64,000 bases of DNA from Kingdonia uniflora. Its lineage: Eukaryota; Streptophyta; Magnoliopsida; Ranunculales; Circaeasteraceae. The notes under the pieces are model-generated. The model did no database searches, was not told the DNA's origin, and saw nothing but the letters and a program-made list of their open reading frames with translations. Shown here in pieces: positions 46,798 to 56,512 of the stretch (its first letter is position 1; each line of letters begins with the position of its first letter). A program made the translations under genes and the position numbers. The stretch spans positions 1,054,001 through 1,118,000 of the forward strand of contig JACGCM010002394.1 in assembly GCA_014058105.1 (NCBI GenBank), written 5' to 3'.

Positions 46798-48045
46798 TAA
46801 AACAAAAGAAGCGTACCTTGGCACCACAACTTTGAGAGGCTGTAAACCTTAAGGTCGACAAACTTATAGCCACGGGTTTCATCAGAGAAGCTAAACATGC
46901 TGACTGGATATCCAACATTGTTACAGTTCCTAAAAAGAATGGCAAGATCAGAATCTGTGTCGACTTTACAAACCTCTACAAATGCACACCGAAGGACAGC
47001 TTCCCCCTCCCGGTCATTTTATTACTCCTCGATGCTACTGCTGGACATGAGTGTCTATCAATGTTAGATGCAGCCTTGGGATACAAACATGTACCCCTCC
47101 TCCCCGAGGATCAATTTAAACTTCTTTTATCACTGAACAAGGCCTTTACTGTTTTAACGTCATGCCATTCATCCTTATAAATACCGATGCCACCTACCAA
47201 TGCCTTGCTACAACCATGTTTAAACCTTTGTTTGGCAAGTTGGTCAAAGTTTACATCGACGACATGTTATGCAAGAGCCTCCTAAAATAGACCCACATCC
47301 AGGATCTAACCGAAGTCTTTTCGATACTTTGAACATACAACATGAAACTTAACCCAGACAAATGCTAGTTTGGTGTTTCGTCTGGCAAATTTCTAGGCCA
47401 CCTCATCAGTGAACGAGGTATCGACATCGACCCATCCTATATAAGAGCCCTCATCGACATGCCTTCGCCCCAAACCAAAAAAGATGTCCAAAAAGTAGCT
47501 AATAAAATAGCGGCCCTCAACCGTTTATTTTCCAAATCCTTTGACCGCTGTGCTTAGCTTTTATTTCTTTTACGCGACCAAGGCATCCACAAGACTAAAA
47601 AGAAAAACAACCCCAAGATCAATTGGACACCCGACTATGAACATGCCTTCCTTGAACTTAACTTATACCTTGGTCGACCACCCATCATCAGCACCCCTAT
47701 CGAAGACGAAACACTTTATTTTTACCTCGCAGTCACTGACACTTCTATCAGCTCAGTCCTCATTCGACTTGAATCTAACATTGAAAAACCTGTATATTTT
47801 ATCAGTAGAACTCTGATACTTGCAGAAAATCGTTACACAAAACTTGAGCGTTTGCTCCTTACCCTCGTCTATAATTCTCGAAAACTCAAACCATATTTTC
47901 AAGCCCACCCTATCCGTGTTATAACAAGTTATCCCCTTCGAGAAGTTCTTAGCAAGAAAGAAAATCTAGACGAGTACAACAGTGGTCTGTTTATCTGGGG
48001 GAACACGATATCACATTTTAGAAGCAAATATCCCCAAAAGGCCAA
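46798..48045 (+). pseudogene. E3 reverse transcriptase and first RNase H
   Basis: RT starts LIATGFIREAKHADWISNIV, then VPKKNGKIRICVDFTNLYKC and DSFPLPV; the middle is frameshifted; VKVYIDDMLCKS keeps the catalytic YIDD (about 47250-47262). Then MKLNPDKC, SSGKFLGHLISERGIDID and MPSPQTKKDVQKVANKIAAL. RNase H: KPVYFISRTLILAENRYTKL, YFQAHPIRVITSYPLREVL. Stops and frameshifts occur throughout. Confidence 0.85.
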
Positions 48046-48154
48046 GTAGTAGCCAATTTCCTTAATGACTTCTCGGTCGAAGATGTCGACTAGGAGGAAC
48101 ACGAAGATAAACTACTAGAAGACCAGCCCAAACCAACAGACCCATGGAACCCCA

Positions 48155-49391
48155 ATACAGGCTGAAGTCTCTTCACAGACGGATCCGCTGGACCTAAGGG
48201 TTTGGGGATCTGTATCGTCCTTGTCGCACCCACCAATGATCGAATTGAAAATGTGTCCTCCTTCGATGTATTTTTCAAAACAAAGCCTCTTCAATTATAG
48301 CTGAACTCCACGAAGGTACCTGCGGTGCTCATACCGCTGGTCAATCTATGGCCCTTCGAGCCATCTCTCAAGGTTTATTCTGGCCCAATATGAAGAAGCA
48401 AGCCGAAGAGTATTCCAAACACTATGACAACTGCTAGCGCCATGCCCACGGAATACACAGCCCCTCGCAAGGCCTTCACTGTAGCCTAGTCTCTTGGCCA
48501 TTCAAACGATGGACTATCGACCTTGGGAGTACCTTTCCCAAAGCTTTGGGTAGCAGAGAAAATATGCTTATTGTAATAGATTACTTTACTAAATGAATAA
48601 AAGCCATACCATTGTGTCAAACCAGAGAAGAAGAAGTCATCAAATTTTTATGGGAAAACATCATTACACGCTTTGGCTGCCCTCATATGATTCAATGTGA
48701 CAATGGTTTACAGTTCGTTGAGAACAATGTCAGAAATTTCCTTAAGAAGTACAGCATCATTCTCTCACCCTTAACACCTTAATACCCCCAAAGGAATGGT
48801 CAAGTCGAAGCAATCAACAAAACCATAGTCGACCGTCTCAAGAAGCGTATTGATGCAAAAAAAGGATAATGGGTTCAGGAATAATAACATGTCCCCTGGG
48901 CCTATCGAACAATACCAAAAAAAGCAACGAGCTATACCCCTTTTCTTCTAACCTTTGGTACTGAAGCAGCACTCCCTATTCAATTTGATGTACCCACACG
49001 AGATCATAACTTCCCAGACGAACATAATGAGTTTGAACTCGGCTGCAATATGCTATGGATCAATGAAACCAGGGACCGAGCCATCGCCAACCTTGGCCGT
49101 TACCATCTACCCCTACAAAAGTCATATAACAAGCGAGTTCGACTACAAAGTTTCAATATTGGAGATCTTGTACTTCGACGTGTCACACAGTCTTCGAAGC
49201 CTCGAAATGCCAGTAAGTTAGTCGAATCTTGGGAAAGACCTTATGTTGTTTATAATAAAACTGACAAGGGTTCATATTACCTGATAACAGAAGACCAAAA
49301 GCCTCTACCAAATCCATGGAATATAATGCAGTTAGTATCATATAACAGGCCACAACCTTCACCTTGTTCTACTGATGTAAATACAGCATAA
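48155..49391 (+). pseudogene. E3 partial second RNase H and integrase
   Basis: The archaeal-type RNase H begins LFTDGSAGPKGLGICIVLVA (first catalytic Asp kept) but is cut after about 35 codons near 48250, and the sequence jumps to the integrase zinc domain LHEGTCGAHTAG with HYDNC (first Cys of the CxxC pair is Tyr, as in E4). Core: KRWTIDLG (first Asp), QCDNGLQF (second Asp), NGQVEAINKTIVD (third Glu intact). DYFTK is followed by a stop where Trp is conserved. The C-terminal part 49050-49391 is open for 113 codons and ends STDVNTA. Confidence 0.85.
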
Positions 49392-49435
49392 TCAACGAAC
49401 ATATTTTCCTTTGAACTTCGTCTCCTATTTTCTAG

Positions 49436-50240
49436 TGAATTTCTTAGTCTAACCTAAGTGTTACGTCAACCCTTCGACCCTGGGGGTGACCTTGAAATTT
49501 TTTAAGTCTCCAATTTCGAACAAACTCAAGGGGCTCGAATGGTCAACAGACCAGACCCTCGAGAATGAATTGGGGGTGACCATGTTCTACTTTGATCAGG
49601 CTCAGGCCTTTAAAGTCCAGTGAATTTCTTGGTTTAACCTAAGTGTCATGTCGACCCTTCGACCCGACTAACACTTGGGAGTGACCCTGAAAATTTTCAA
49701 GTATCTAATTTCGAGCAAACTCGAGGGGCATGAATGGTCGACAGACCGGACCCTCAAGAATGCATTGGGGGTGACCACATTCTACTTCTATCAGGCTTAG
49801 GCCTTCAAAGTCCAGTAAATTTCTTGGTTTACCCTAAGTATCATCATGTCAACCCTTCGACCCGACTGATACTTGGGGGCGACCTTGAAAAATTTTAAGT
49901 CTCCAATATTCGAGCAAACTCGAGGGGCACGAATGGTTGAGAGACCGGTCCCACGGGAATGCATTGGGGGCAAACATGTTCTACTTTGATCAGGCTTAGG
50001 CCTTTGAAGTCCAGTAAATTTCTTGGTTTAATCTAAGTATCATGTCAAACCTCGACCCGACTAATACTTGGGGGCGTTCTTGAAAATTTTCAAGTCTCCA
50101 ATATTCGAGCAAACTCGAGGGGCACGAATGGTCGAGAGACCGGACCCTCGAGAATGCATTGGGGGCGACCTCGTTCTACTTTGACCAGGCTTAGGCCTTT
50201 GAAGTTTAATCAAATTCTTGGTCCCACCCAAGTGTCACGT
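49436..50240 (+). repeat. E3 post-pol tandem array, about 190-bp unit
   Basis: Four full copies starting at 49436, 49621, 49816 and 50015 and a partial fifth from about 50208 (periods 185, 195, 199, about 193). Conserved blocks: AATTTCTTGGTTTAACCTAA, CCCTTCGACCCGACTAA, ACTTGGGGGCGACC, GAGCAAACTCGAGGGGCA and AATGCATTGGGGG. Same unit as E2, reverse oriented there as the element is. Begins 45 bp after the pol stop. Confidence 0.92.
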
Positions 50241-50628
50241 TCATCTCTTGACTGATACTCGGGGAATCGTCTCGATGCTTTTCAAGGTTCGATAATTCTA
50301 CAAGCATTCAACACTTACAACATACACAGATACAAGTAGACAAGAATATCAACAACTCTACTGCATACAAGAATTCCTATTACATATATCAGATAATCAA
50401 GTTTGACACAAATCAATTCAAGCCAAGTTCAGAGCATATATCAGGATTCTAACACAGTAATTAAGTACAAATCAAGCTCAAAACAAACCAGTTTCAGTAC
50501 AGCCTACACCAGTAATTCAAAACAATCACAAATTCACAACTCAAGTTTAAAGCAAGCTCAACATTGTTTAAATATTATAACACAACAGAAAGATCAGAAA
50601 AATAGTTTGGCGCGCCCAGTACAATACC

Positions 50629-53220
50629 TCATATCGGAGTAGATACACCATCTTCACTTACAGTTTCCTCTTCACCAACAACTCCAGCGCCCTCAGTCAA
50701 AGGATTCGATCCAGCAGTACCCACGACCCCTTCGGTCACAGTATCAACAATAACTATGTCTACCATAGACGTCTCCGCGCCATTTCCCACTCTTAGAGAC
50801 ATAAAAACATCTATTTCTACCCCATCTGTCTGGACAATATTGTCAGTAACAGGGTCATTGGTTCTGGGCAAGCATTCTAAATTTTAGGACCATACCCTAA
50901 ATCTTCGATGAACTCCTTAAGCCTGACATTAGTCTAACATTCAACATCAAACTGCCCTTGGAAGGTCTCCTTCTATTATACAATAACCCTATCCTTCTCA
51001 GCCAATATTGCCTTCAGAACTTGTGTATGGATGTACCATTAAGCTTCGAGCCTCCTATCGCATTCATATCTAATAGTCCCCTGATCTCGCTTTAAAACTC
51101 TAATTTAAAAAACTAGCGATATTTTGGTACCTCGAGCAAGCTCCAGATTGTCAATCGCCTGCTTTAACTGATTTATTACTACCTTCTGTACCTTATTGAA
51201 AGCTTGTGCCCAAGCATCTGCCTGCTAGAATATTCGAGCCATCAGTATCTCTCGAAGCATGACGCAATTAATTATTTTTTTCAGAATTTCACAAAAAATA
51301 AATAGTTACCTGATACATACTCTTCTTCATCCACCTCGCAGCTTCGTCTAGATCAGTACCACAGAGTGCCGCTATCGAAGCAGCTGTAGCTCGAGCATGC
51401 TCCTCCAATTCGGACGCGGTCAGGTCTTTGTCCATATCCTCTGTATCATCCTCCCCCAGAGCTCTATGCCTCATTCGCTAAGGTCCTTTGGGCTGTTGTA
51501 CCCTTGGAGATTTGGGAAAGACCTTCCCCTTCCCTTTGTCTGCCTGCGTCGACGCCTGCTTCGATGCATGTCTCAAAATATCACGAGTTACTTCATGTAT
51601 TGGTCCTCCCTTCTTCGACACCTGCAGCCCCTTGGGAACAAACTTACCTTCCTCGTTAACTTCACCTTCTCCATTCCTTCGCCTCCCCTCTTTTTTGATG
51701 GCTTCGGCGTAATGGATACGCTTCGAAGCAGGGAATTTGTCCTCTTCTGCCTCTTTCTCTTAATACCCAGTTTCCTAAAAACAGAGTTCACCCACTCCGC
51801 GTCCGAGTTGATCAACACATCAATATAATCCCTCAGATTTGTCCAAGTCCGGTTACTAGGACCTGCAGAACAAGCATAAACATATTTATCAGTTTATTCG
51901 ATCAATACGTCAAAAAATCTTCGACAGACAACTTACTTGGATTATAGACCTTATGCTGTAACTTATAAGGATCATCTCCTTCCTCATTCTCATAGTTACC
52001 CGGTACTATAACCAATTCTTTATCCCACCCTCGACCCGTCGAGTAAAGATCAAACAGCTAGAGATTATCTTCCTAATACTGGATGTGATAGGTGCCCTCC
52101 TTCTGATTGGTTTTCTTAGAGTAGAACGAGACAATATCGTGCCACTCAATTAAGCTCCTCCCCTCACTTCGCAGTATTACATTCATACCCACAATTACCT
52201 TCATCATTTCGTAAAAATTCCCATTCATCTGGCACGGGGACACTTCCCAAAAGTTTAGCACCTCCTTCACCAGCCTTAGAAGGGGTAGTTGCATTCCTAG
52301 CCGAATTTGGCCTCTATATGCCATAATACACTCTTGAGATTTTAACTAGAAGGTGTACCCTGACCCCACAACATATAATATCACCCCTACCTTCGACAGC
52401 TCAAATTTGGCCATAAGTCGATCAATTCTCAGCTTCTCTTTAGCCGAGACAGAATCAACGGCCCTTTCCGAATTAATCGATTACTCACTATGATCACTTT
52501 GCTCCCCCTCTCCCCTTTCATCACCTGAAGGATCAGCACTACCTTCGTGTCCCTCTCTCTCTCCTCCCTCCAGCTTATCCTCATCCCTCTCCTCGGCTAC
52601 TCGTGGCTTACGGCATTTACTACTTGAAGCCTCAGTTTCGGGAACCACCATCGCTAATGGGACATCTTTTGTAATATCTAATTCTTCTACGTCGTTGCTC
52701 TCACCCATCAGAGCATGACCAAATACACTAGCCACATTTTCTTTGATCTCCTCGTCTATTAGCCTTAGTCTCAAAGATCAATGGGTATGCATCTTATCTT
52801 ACAAAATAAGAGGCACGTAATCAGATCGATATATTCGACTATTACGTGTCAATAAATTAATTTCACCTACCTTCTCCAACTCAGACTATAATAGTCGAAT
52901 GTTCGACCATAATCCCTGTTACACCGTCAATACCCTCAGAACCCCAAAAGACTTGACCCACATATACATGTTTTCCCTCAGTCCTCAGTCATATCATCAC
53001 AACTATAAACCCTAGCAGCCTCTATCCTAATATGTTCTTCACATGCAGGAACAGAAGACGAAGTAACAAGACAAAAGTAAGATGACATACCTGTTTGAGT
53101 AGAGTATCTTTCCTTCCTTTTAGCAATTAAGACAATCCCACAACAACTATCGAACTCTATGGAATAATGGCATATGTTCTCTTTCTCTCACTCTCTAGTT
53201 TTTCTATAAGTGGGTAACCG
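50629..53220 (-). pseudogene. E3 antisense ORF-C gene with three introns
   Basis: Minus-strand exons: 1 (UTR) about 53220-53091; intron 1 53090-52798; exon 2 52797-51937; intron 2 51936-51863; exon 3 51862-51310; intron 3 51309-51222; exon 4 51221-50629. All introns are GT...AG. Exon lengths 861, 553 and 593 compare with 882, 547 and 570 in E2. The ATG at 52792 is followed by a stop at codon 5. Protein: acidic N-terminus (DVPLAMVVPETEASS), Transposase_28-like GQIRLGMQLPLLRLVKEVLN and CQMNGNFYEMMKVI (52320-52190), VYNPS at the intron 2 donor, DYIDVLINSDAEWVNSVFRK, MKKSMYQ at the intron 3 donor, DAWAQAF, coiled coil, EFIEDLGYGP, and a tail ending GVSTPI. Function unknown. Confidence 0.78.
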
Positions 53221-53245
53221 GGAATAATAACTATGCTCTTACCAC

Positions 53246-53253
53246 TATATATA
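53246..53253 (-). promoter_or_regulatory. TATA box of the E3 antisense gene
   Basis: GAGGTATATATAGTGG on the minus strand, about 155 bp before the intron 1 donor and 120 bp after a G-box (53374-53369). It implies a short 5' UTR exon. The region aligns with E2 around 28775-28900, where the TATA itself is degraded. Confidence 0.5.
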
Positions 53254-53368
53254 CCTCATCAAAATACCAATAAACCGCCTCAATTTCTAAAACCGCTATT
53301 ATTACCACAACCCCACTACTCCTACTTTTCGGCTGAGATGTGTTTTGTCAAATTTACCCTCCATTACC

Positions 53369-53374
53369 CACGTG
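53369..53374 (-). promoter_or_regulatory. G-box upstream of the E3 antisense gene
   Basis: CACGTG inside AGCACGTGGG (minus strand). G-boxes bind plant bZIP and bHLH factors. The same motif stands at the same distance from the gene in E2. Confidence 0.45.
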
Positions 53375-53953
53375 CTTGTCTCACGCACACATTTACACAA
53401 TTTTATATATATAAACCAAATCGAACCTTCTAATCCCCACTCGAAATTATGAAATCATATCCTTACGTCAAATAAGTCTATTTCAGTAATCCATGGAAAC
53501 ATCATGATGCCTGCAGGGCACTCTGCCTTAGGCTCCGTACAGTTTCTGACATACCAGTCATTAGGATTGTCAGTTTTGACAGTCGAAGCTAATCAACCAT
53601 CAAAAATACCTTCCCCTCACCCTCGAATAATCGTCTGCATTACGTCTCGAATACTCATCCACAGATAACCTGATATTCGATTTAAAAATGTGTTAGTCAT
53701 TCGATCTCTTTCATGTTCAACATTCGACAAGCCATTTTTACGCCTAAATTACCATCCAGTATTATGATGATCTTACTTACACACAGACAATTCAGTACCT
53801 TACTTCAACAGTTATCTTATAGATTTTCAAGTTCATTTGGGCAGACGCCTTTACACCGAAATGCAGAAGACAATAATCAACATCAACAAAAAAAACTAAA
53901 AACATCCCTCCCTACCATCCTACAACAATACTTTTACTACATTAAAGGATCCC

Positions 53954-54290
53954 CTATTTATAGATGGGACAGCCTTTTGAGAACCTAACTGCAGTATCTT
54001 CCTTGTCCACCACCTCCTCAGCCAAGGACTCCAGGAAGGTGAACCGACGATTAGGGAGCGGGCTCATTATTTGGAGCACCCTCCACCAGTACGCATAAGG
54101 CATCCCACTAATGGGTTCCCCTGACTTCAGTTCAAACAAATCTGGCATAACCCAATCAAGGCCTCGATCACTAAAAGCCTCTGCTTCAGCTCGAGCGCCT
54201 TCTCCCGTATACGAAGGTCCCTTGCAGCGACTTGTTTATAGTACTTGACATTAGGCGTATCTCCACTGCTTTGGGATGAAGATGAAGACA
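53954..54290 (-). pseudogene. E3 antisense ORF-A, second copy
   Basis: From ATG 54290: MSSSSSQSSGDTPNVKYYKQ and RDLRIREKALELKQR, then after a frameshift MPDLFELKSGEPISGMPYAY, WWRVLQ, NRRFTFLESLAEEVVDKEDT and KGCPIYK, about 110 codons. Homologous to the copy at 55125-54853 (LPDLVE, GQFYAY, LFLSALVEHLVQEED). A TATA-like GTATAAGTAGG lies at about 54355-54345, 60 bp upstream. It is an internal duplication of ORF-A about 840 bp apart. Confidence 0.6.
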
Positions 54291-54852
54291 TATTTAATCA
54301 GAGAAAGTGCATATGTATGAAATTTTCTCAAAATACCCTACTTATACTTGAAGGCAGGTGCATTTAAACCCTCCTTAATCAGAACCCGCATTTATCACAT
54401 CCTTCAAACGTTCCCATGAAATTTCAACAGTCATACCTTTTAAACTTCCCAGACTCAACCATTTTATCGGCATACACACTCAACACCTATTTCCAAGATT
54501 TTACACTCGACACATCCCCAGTCTCGAGCCCTCGGCCCCTCTATGATATTTCCTCACAACTATTTCAATGTTCACATCGAAGTTTCAAGATTTCAGATTC
54601 AATTATTGATTCCAGGTCGAATATTAACCAATGTCTTCGATAATTCTGACAATTCGAAGCACTTTATCCCCTCGAAGATAGTCATTTATACTATTTACCC
54701 TTTGAAGTTGGATGTTCGATCCCGCGCCTACAATCTATTCGTCTACCATATTTGCCAGACAGCAACAAAAATAATACACAGAAAAGCAAACCTTCAAATA
54801 TAGTCATACAAAAAATAACAAAACCTATCACCACCACCACCCTTCCACCACC

Positions 54853-55125
54853 TTATGAAGAACCTTCCCTATTTTCAGACGGGCCAGATCCTATCGTCGA
54901 GCCCTGCTCCTCCACCAACTGATCTTCTTCCTGTACAAGATGCTCGACCAAAGCTGAGAGGAAGAGATAGTGCTCTTCAACAGCTGTGAACTTCCACCGC
55001 ATCATTCCCCACAAGTATGCATAGAATTGCCCGCTGATCAGCTCCCAAGGTTCCATCTCCACTAGGTCTGGCAAGTTCCAGTCGAGCTCCTTGTCACCGA
55101 AGAACTTCAGCTTGAGTTCAGCCAT
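54853..55125 (-). CDS. E3 antisense ORF-A, first copy (intact 90 codons)
   Basis: MAELKLKFFGDKELDWNLPD, LVEMEPWELISGQFYAYLW, FTAVEEHYLFLSALVEHLVQ and an acidic end GPSENREGSS. No stop over 90 codons, in an element whose other genes are full of stops. Homologues in E1, E2 and E7. Small and acidic, with a pattern of aromatic residues; no known domain. It lies 600 bp inside the 3' LTR and is the first gene in the antisense direction. No clear TATA immediately upstream. Confidence 0.55.
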   Translation of the reverse strand: MAELKLKFFGDKELDWNLPDLVEMEPWELISGQFYAYLWGMMRWKFTAVEEHYLFLSALVEHLVQEEDQLVEEQGSTIGSGPSENREGSS

Positions 55126-55737
55126 TTTTGGACCTATGCGATGGTCTCTGACGAGAGTTTGGGAAAAAGAGCAAGGGAGGATCCTAAAATTTCAAATAGC
55201 AACAAGTAGCTCCGTTCCTAAACTACGAGGCTCCAAACTACAAACTACAGTAGTTTAGAGCCATTAGAGTAACCCATGTTTTAAAAGGGTAACCAGAAGA
55301 AGAAGGTAGAGTTAGAACTTGTTTTTAGTAGTTTACTTACGTACGCGCAACTTTTAGTAGTTTAGGAGTTGGTTTTTTAACAGACTTGCGTACGTTTAAA
55401 AATATACATTACGGGTTAAAGCTTGTTTTTGATGATGGATAAGTAGTTTACTTACGGTAGTTTATGCGCAACTTTCTCTGATAACATGTGTTGGGGGTGA
55501 TATCCATTTTCTTTTCACGGAATACAGAGGAAGAGAGTGAAGATGAAGAGTATACAATGTTACCTTCCACATAAGCCATATTTATATCTTCATTAACATC
55601 ATTTATTACTTCGTAATCACCACAACTACATAATTACCCTCCTTGGAAATCAAATATACATCAGTCAGCCGTTCGAATTCCAAGAACCAGCAAATTTTCT
55701 TAGTAAACGCTTCTACACCTATTTCTGAGACCTTTGC
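55126..55737. other. E3 region between ORF-A and the purine tract
   Basis: Holds diverged short direct repeats: TAGTAGTTTACTTACG with GCGCAACTTT at about 55327-55357, again at about 55440-55474, and TTAGTAGTTTAGGAG between them, plus ACTACGAGGCTCCAAACTAC and similar at 55220-55260. This could be the upstream regulatory region of the antisense genes. No reading frame of note. Confidence 0.4.
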
Positions 55738-55751
55738 TGAGAGGAGGCAAA
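55738..55751 (+). other. E3 polypurine tract
   Basis: GAGAGGAGGCAAA just before the 3' LTR start (TATAGTAGCC). Less pure than in E1, consistent with age. Confidence 0.65.
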
Positions 55752-56507
55752 TATAGTAGCCTACTCGTAGCATTCTAACTCCAGTTGAACATTCGAAGGC
55801 TACATCGAAGCCTACACGAATACCTCAAAGCCTATTCAATCTGAAAACAAGCCTTCATTGACTACTCAAAGATGAATCCTCAATTATGAACAAGCCTCAA
55901 TGACGAAGACAGATCCGTCAGCACACGAACCCCGCGTCAGCATCTGAAATACTTTGACCATAGTTGTACATGGTTGAAGGTAGACATGTCAGATAAGCCA
56001 GCTTTCCAGACAAGAACGGCGGCACTGTTAGTGTTGACGACTATGGTAACAGGGCCAACAACGGCTACAGTTTTAGAACACAGTACCAAACTTGACATTT
56101 ACGGCGTCAACACCAACTCTGGGAAGCCTACTTAATACCCGGAGGATATCCGGAGGGCAGACCTATAATTTGACTTTCCTTGGTGACTCAGCCCTTCCTA
56201 TGTTCTATAAATAGGAGGGAGGGGGAACCAAGGAGAGTTAAGAAAATCTCACCCTAGAACCTTTATAGTTTACCTTTGACTACTCTGTATATTAGCCAGT
56301 ACTCGAACCTTCGACTAGTCAACAGTAATATCAAATCTCTTAAAAATCCTCATCAGAGGTCGTGGAGTGTCCCATTCTAGGCCTCCCCACAAGTATATTA
56401 TCAGTAGGTTATTTGTATTATTGATTATATGCTTGAACCCTTTGATTGAAGATAAATCCCGTGGTATAAGAGCCAACGTCCCCTCTTTGCGAAGTTAGGC
56501 ACCTACA
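55752..56507 (+). repeat. E3 3' LTR
   Basis: Aligns over its full length with the 5' LTR; the first bases have decayed from TGTAGTGG to TATAGTAG; ends GTTAGGCACCTACA, followed by the ATCAT duplication. Carries the same CTATAAATAGG TATA box at about 56203-56214. Confidence 0.9.
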
Positions 56508-56512
56508 ATCAT

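Larger units (their letters stand above)
45273..56507 (+). mobile_element. E3: complete two-LTR Tat-lineage element with antisense gene
   Basis: LTRs 45273-46032 and 55752-56507, flanked by the 5-bp duplication ATCAT (45268-45272 and 56508-56512). Internal order: primer-binding site, gag N-terminus, RT, RNase H, partial second RNase H, integrase (to 49391), tandem array (49436-50240), antisense ORF-C (52797-50629, promoter about 53374-53246), two antisense ORF-A copies (54290-53954, 55125-54853), purine tract and 3' LTR. The LTRs differ at roughly one base in seven by eye, so the insertion is old. Deletions removed the capsid and protease. Confidence 0.92.

Noticed and set aside
49436..50240. 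Direct repeats considered as a CRISPR-like array
   Set aside because: Units of 185-199 bp without spacers, in a plant retrotransposon; a tandem array, not CRISPR.
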